From assembly GCF_006539165.1 (NCBI RefSeq), contig NZ_BJMM01000028.1, positions 35,629 through 99,628 on the forward strand: a DNA stretch of 64,000 nucleotides, given 5' to 3'. A program made the translations under genes and the position numbers. The DNA is from Streptomyces cacaoi. GTDB lineage: Bacteria; Actinomycetota; Actinomycetes; Streptomycetales; Streptomycetaceae. How positions within the stretch are numbered: position 1 is the stretch's first letter; every line of letters starts with the position of its first letter. Below the pieces are notes generated by a model. The model had not been told where the DNA came from. It did no database searches and was given only the letters and a program-made list of their open reading frames with translations. Shown in pieces: positions 61,047-64,000 of this stretch.

Positions 61047-63953
61047 TTGGCTTTCCAGATGCCGGAGCGGGGCTCAGGGGGCCCCTCCGGGCCACGGATC
61101 AGAGTGGGCCGGCCTTCCCGGCGCGCCCGGACGCTGTTGCTGACAGCGGGCGTGCTGGCCGTCCTGGCGATGCTGTTTGTCATGTTCGCCGGGTTCTGGA
61201 CGGACTGGCTGTGGTACCGCTCGGTCGACTACAGCTCGGTCTTCACCAAGACCCTGTGGACCAAGATCGGCATGTTCGCCGTCTTCGGTCTGCTGATGGC
61301 CGCCGCCATCGGATTCAACATCTGGCTGGCCCACCGGCTGCGTCCGCCGCTCAGCGCGATGTCGCTGGAGCAACAGAGCCTCGACCGGTACCGCATGGGG
61401 CTCGCGCCGTACAAGAAGTGGATCCTGCTGGGGATCATGGCGCTCGTCGGGCTGATCTCGGGCGCCTCCGCGGCCGGTCAGTGGCGCACCTGGCTGATGT
61501 GGGTCAACGGCGTCACCTTCGGCACGAAGGACCCGCAGTTCCACAAGGACGTCTCCTTCTTCGCCTTCGATCTGCCGTTCTACCGCTTTCTGCTGAGCTT
61601 CGGATTCGCAGCGGCGATCCTCTCGCTGATCGCCGCCGCCCTCGTGCACTACCTCTACGGCGGGCTGCGCGTCACCACGCCGGGGGCGCGCGCCACCGCG
61701 CAGGCCACCGGTCATCTGTCGGTGCTGCTGGGGCTGTTCGTCGCGCTGAAGGCCGTCGCCTACTGGCTCGACCGCTACGGACTGGCCGTCAAATCGGGGG
61801 ACTTCAAGTCCACGGACAACTGGACGGGCCTGAAGTACGTCGACGCCAACGCCTACCTGCCGGCGAAGACGATCCTGTTCATCATCGCCATCATCTGTGC
61901 GCTGCTGTTCTTCGCGACCATCTGGCGGCGCACCTGGCAGCTGCCCGTGATCGGCTTCGGTCTGATGGTGCTCTCCGCCATCCTCATCGGCGGGCTCTAC
62001 CCGGCGATCGTGCAGAAGTTCCAGGTCTCGCCGAACGAGCAGTCCAAGGAAGCCCCGTACATCAAGAAGAACATCGATGCGACGCGTAAGGCGTACGACA
62101 TCGACGACTCGCAGGTGCGGGACTACAAGGGCACCAGCAAGGCCGGCAACGAGACGCTGCGGGACGCCGCGGACACCACCGCGAGCATGCGTCTGCTGGA
62201 CCCGAGCGTCGTCTCGCCGACCTTCCAGCAGAAGCAGCAGGTACGCGGCTACTACCAGTTCCCGCAGACGCTGGACGTGGACCGCTACAAGCACGACGGC
62301 AAGGAGCAGGACACCGTCGTCGGCCTCCGGGAGATCAACACCGACGGGATCCCGGAGAAGAACTGGATCAACGAACACTTCAAGTACACCCACGGCTACG
62401 GCATGGTCGCGGCCAAGGGCACCGAGGTCGACAAGGACGGCGCGCCGGCCTTCACGGAGAAGGACCTGCCGCCCAAGGGCGACAAGGGCAAGTACGAGGG
62501 GCGCGTCTACTACGGCGAGAAGACCACGCAGTACTCGATCGTCGGCGGGCCCCAGAAGGAGCTCGACTACGCCGACGACAACGGCGAGAAGACGTACTCC
62601 TACAAGGGCAAGAGCGGCGTCGACCTGTCCAACCCGGTCAACCGCGCCGCCTACGCCGTGACGTTCAGCGAGCCGCAGATCCTGTACTCGGGCGCCATCG
62701 GCGACGGCTCGCGCATTCTGTACAACCGCACGCCCAAGGAGCGCGTCGAGGCGGTGGCGCCCTGGCTGACCATCGACGGCGACCCGTACCCGGCGGTGGT
62801 CGACGGCCGCATCAAGTGGATCGTCGACGCCTACACGACCTCCAACGGCTACCCCTACTCGTCGCGTACGACGCTGGGGGACACCACGGCGGACTCCCTC
62901 ACCGACGGGCAGCGCTCCGTGGTGGCACAGCAGAACCGGGTCAACTACATCCGCAACTCGGTCAAGGCGACCGTCGACGCCTACACCGGCGATGTGCAGA
63001 TGTACCAGTGGGACAAGAAGGACCCGGTGCTGAAGACGTGGATGAAGGCGTTCCCCGGCACCGTCAAGCCGAAGAGCGCCATCGGCAGCGAGCTGATGGA
63101 TCATCTGCGCTATCCGCAGGACCTGTTCAAGGTGCAGCGTGATCTGTTGCAGACGTACCACGTGACCTCGCCGTCGCAGTTCTACAGCGGCAGTGAGCGC
63201 TGGCAGGTGCCCGACGACCCGACGCACAAGGGCAACGCGGTACCGCCGTACTACCTGAGCATGAAGATGCCCGACCAGAAGTCGCAGCAGTTCCAGCTGA
63301 CGACGACGTTCAACCCGAACAAACGCGAGACCCTGGGCGCCTTCATGGCGGTCGAGGCGGACGCGCGCAGCAACGACTACGGCAAGATCAGAATCCTGAG
63401 ACTGCCACCGAACACCACCGTGTCCGGCCCCTCGCAGGTGCAGAGCAAGTTCAACTCGGATCCGGACATCGCCGAGAAGATCAACCTGCTCAAGCGCGGG
63501 GACTCGGAGGTCGAGTACGGCAACCTGATGACCGTCCCCCTGGAAGGCGGTCTGCTGTACGCGGAGCCCGTCTATGTGCGCGGTGCCGGGACGAACTACC
63601 CGCGGATGCGCAAGGTTCTGGTGACCTACGGCGAACAGATCGCGTTCGAGGACACCTTGGAGCAGGCCCTCGACAAGGTCTTCGACACGGAGGGCAGAAC
63701 CGACGAGGGCGAGGACACCACCGGCCCGGGCGGCGACCGGGACGAGGGCGACCAGGGCGGCGAGCCCGAGAACGCCACGGTGGAGCAGGCGCTCAAGGAC
63801 GCCCAGAAGGCCTACGACGACGGCCAGAAGGCCCTGGAGAAGGGCGACTGGCAGGAGTACGGCAAGCAGCAGAAGGAGCTGGAGGACGCGCTGAAGGAGG
63901 CGTCCGAGGCCGAGAACAAGGGCGGCAAGAACAAGGGGGGTTCGGGCAGCTAG
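61047..63953 (+). CDS. UPF0182 family large membrane protein
   Basis: A 968-residue protein. Seven or so membrane helices occupy roughly residues 30-320 (LLLTAGVLAVLAMLFVMFAG, IGMFAVFGLLMAAAIGFNIW). A large outer domain follows, with PQILYSGAIGDGSRILYN, RVEAVAPWLTIDGDPYPAVV and SDPDIAEKINLLKRGDSEVE. The C-tail is acidic and Lys/Gln-rich. The role of UPF0182 is not settled. TTG at 61047 is chosen because GAGG lies 8-9 nt upstream and relatives begin MAFQMP; a GTG at 61038 is also in frame. A possible promoter has a -10-like TACGAT at 60992-60997. Confidence 0.9.
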   Translation: MAFQMPERGSGGPSGPRIRVGRPSRRARTLLLTAGVLAVLAMLFVMFAGFWTDWLWYRSVDYSSVFTKTLWTKIGMFAVFGLLMAAAIGFNIWLAHRLRPPLSAMSLEQQSLDRYRMGLAPYKKWILLGIMALVGLISGASAAGQWRTWLMWVNGVTFGTKDPQFHKDVSFFAFDLPFYRFLLSFGFAAAILSLIAAALVHYLYGGLRVTTPGARATAQATGHLSVLLGLFVALKAVAYWLDRYGLAVKSGDFKSTDNWTGLKYVDANAYLPAKTILFIIAIICALLFFATIWRRTWQLPVIGFGLMVLSAILIGGLYPAIVQKFQVSPNEQSKEAPYIKKNIDATRKAYDIDDSQVRDYKGTSKAGNETLRDAADTTASMRLLDPSVVSPTFQQKQQVRGYYQFPQTLDVDRYKHDGKEQDTVVGLREINTDGIPEKNWINEHFKYTHGYGMVAAKGTEVDKDGAPAFTEKDLPPKGDKGKYEGRVYYGEKTTQYSIVGGPQKELDYADDNGEKTYSYKGKSGVDLSNPVNRAAYAVTFSEPQILYSGAIGDGSRILYNRTPKERVEAVAPWLTIDGDPYPAVVDGRIKWIVDAYTTSNGYPYSSRTTLGDTTADSLTDGQRSVVAQQNRVNYIRNSVKATVDAYTGDVQMYQWDKKDPVLKTWMKAFPGTVKPKSAIGSELMDHLRYPQDLFKVQRDLLQTYHVTSPSQFYSGSERWQVPDDPTHKGNAVPPYYLSMKMPDQKSQQFQLTTTFNPNKRETLGAFMAVEADARSNDYGKIRILRLPPNTTVSGPSQVQSKFNSDPDIAEKINLLKRGDSEVEYGNLMTVPLEGGLLYAEPVYVRGAGTNYPRMRKVLVTYGEQIAFEDTLEQALDKVFDTEGRTDEGEDTTGPGGDRDEGDQGGEPENATVEQALKDAQKAYDDGQKALEKGDWQEYGKQQKELEDALKEASEAENKGGKNKGGSGS

Positions 63954-63980
63954 CCCTTCCCCGCACGGGCGGGCGGCCGC

Positions 63981-64000
63981 GGTGACCGTCGAAGGTCACC
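63981..64000. terminator. Inverted repeat at the window edge
   Basis: GGTGACC (63981-63987) and GGTCACC (63994-64000) pair over 7 bp with a 6-nt loop, 27 nt after the UPF0182 stop. The stem may continue beyond the window. Confidence 0.45.

Overview
The window is a high-GC actinobacterial chromosome segment, almost certainly Streptomyces. Third-codon positions are nearly all G or C, GTG starts are common, and genes often overlap by ATGA or GTGA. The set of genes is characteristic: tatB, mrp, a DEAD-box helicase, DUF3107, moeZ, adnA/adnB, nudC, mycoredoxin, uvrD2, wblC and a UPF0182 protein. From general knowledge the order resembles a core-chromosome stretch of S. coelicolor (around SCO5149-SCO5202) and parts of two M. 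tuberculosis blocks (Rv1223-Rv1239c and Rv3193c-Rv3211). Species cannot be given. I see no rRNA, tRNA, insertion sequence, prophage or CRISPR array.

Layout. 1-5163: a 5'-truncated HtrA-like protease, TatB, an unknown protein, then the Mrp Fe-S carrier and DUF1003 on the minus strand. 5156-14673: a soluble MgtE-N/CBS protein coupled to DUF1003, a lipoprotein, CorA, a SUFU-like protein, an MFS exporter with a palindromic operator, DUF6758, a PHP phosphoesterase and MarC. 14698-20875: an alpha/beta hydrolase, a DEAD-box helicase that seems to use a non-standard start codon, a MiaE-like ferritin-fold protein, a small membrane protein, DUF3107, a TetR regulator and a small acidic protein. 21305-29545: a hydrolase/DUF3152 (metzincin-like) pair, then a tightly coupled group of PelF-like glycosyltransferase, membrane protein, 29-residue ORF, sugar epimerase and spherulin-4 family protein, which looks like exopolysaccharide metabolism. 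29631-36191: MoeZ, a secreted TAP-type peptidase, a large flippase-like/kinase-like membrane protein and an alkyltransferase-like protein. 36348-49460: genome maintenance, with AdnA, AdnB, an M20 peptidase, NudC, mycoredoxin and UvrD2. 49513-50826: the wblC (whiB7) antibiotic-response regulator with a long attenuator leader, then a small basic protein. 50989-56641: a UbiB-like kinase, a ThiF/E1-like protein with an apparent RRE-like N-terminus, a DUF45 metallopeptidase, a Nudix protein and DUF2342. 56801-63953: an SDR protein, MoaE, a small membrane protein, a PDZ/Lon-like protease, a PPA1309 protein and UPF0182.

How the parts fit. MoeZ and MoaE both serve sulfur transfer to molybdopterin. 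AdnAB and UvrD2 handle DNA ends and unwinding. Mycoredoxin, NudC and WblC belong to redox and antibiotic stress. The most interesting regulatory region is the wblC leader. It holds a candidate leaderless 15-codon ORF inside a hairpin, a 91-codon uORF, and mutually exclusive antiterminator and terminator hairpins. The best candidates for undescribed biology are the orphan E1-like/UbiB-like pair beside wblC and the Pel-like exopolysaccharide group. Intrinsic terminators with long perfect stems separate most convergent gene pairs.
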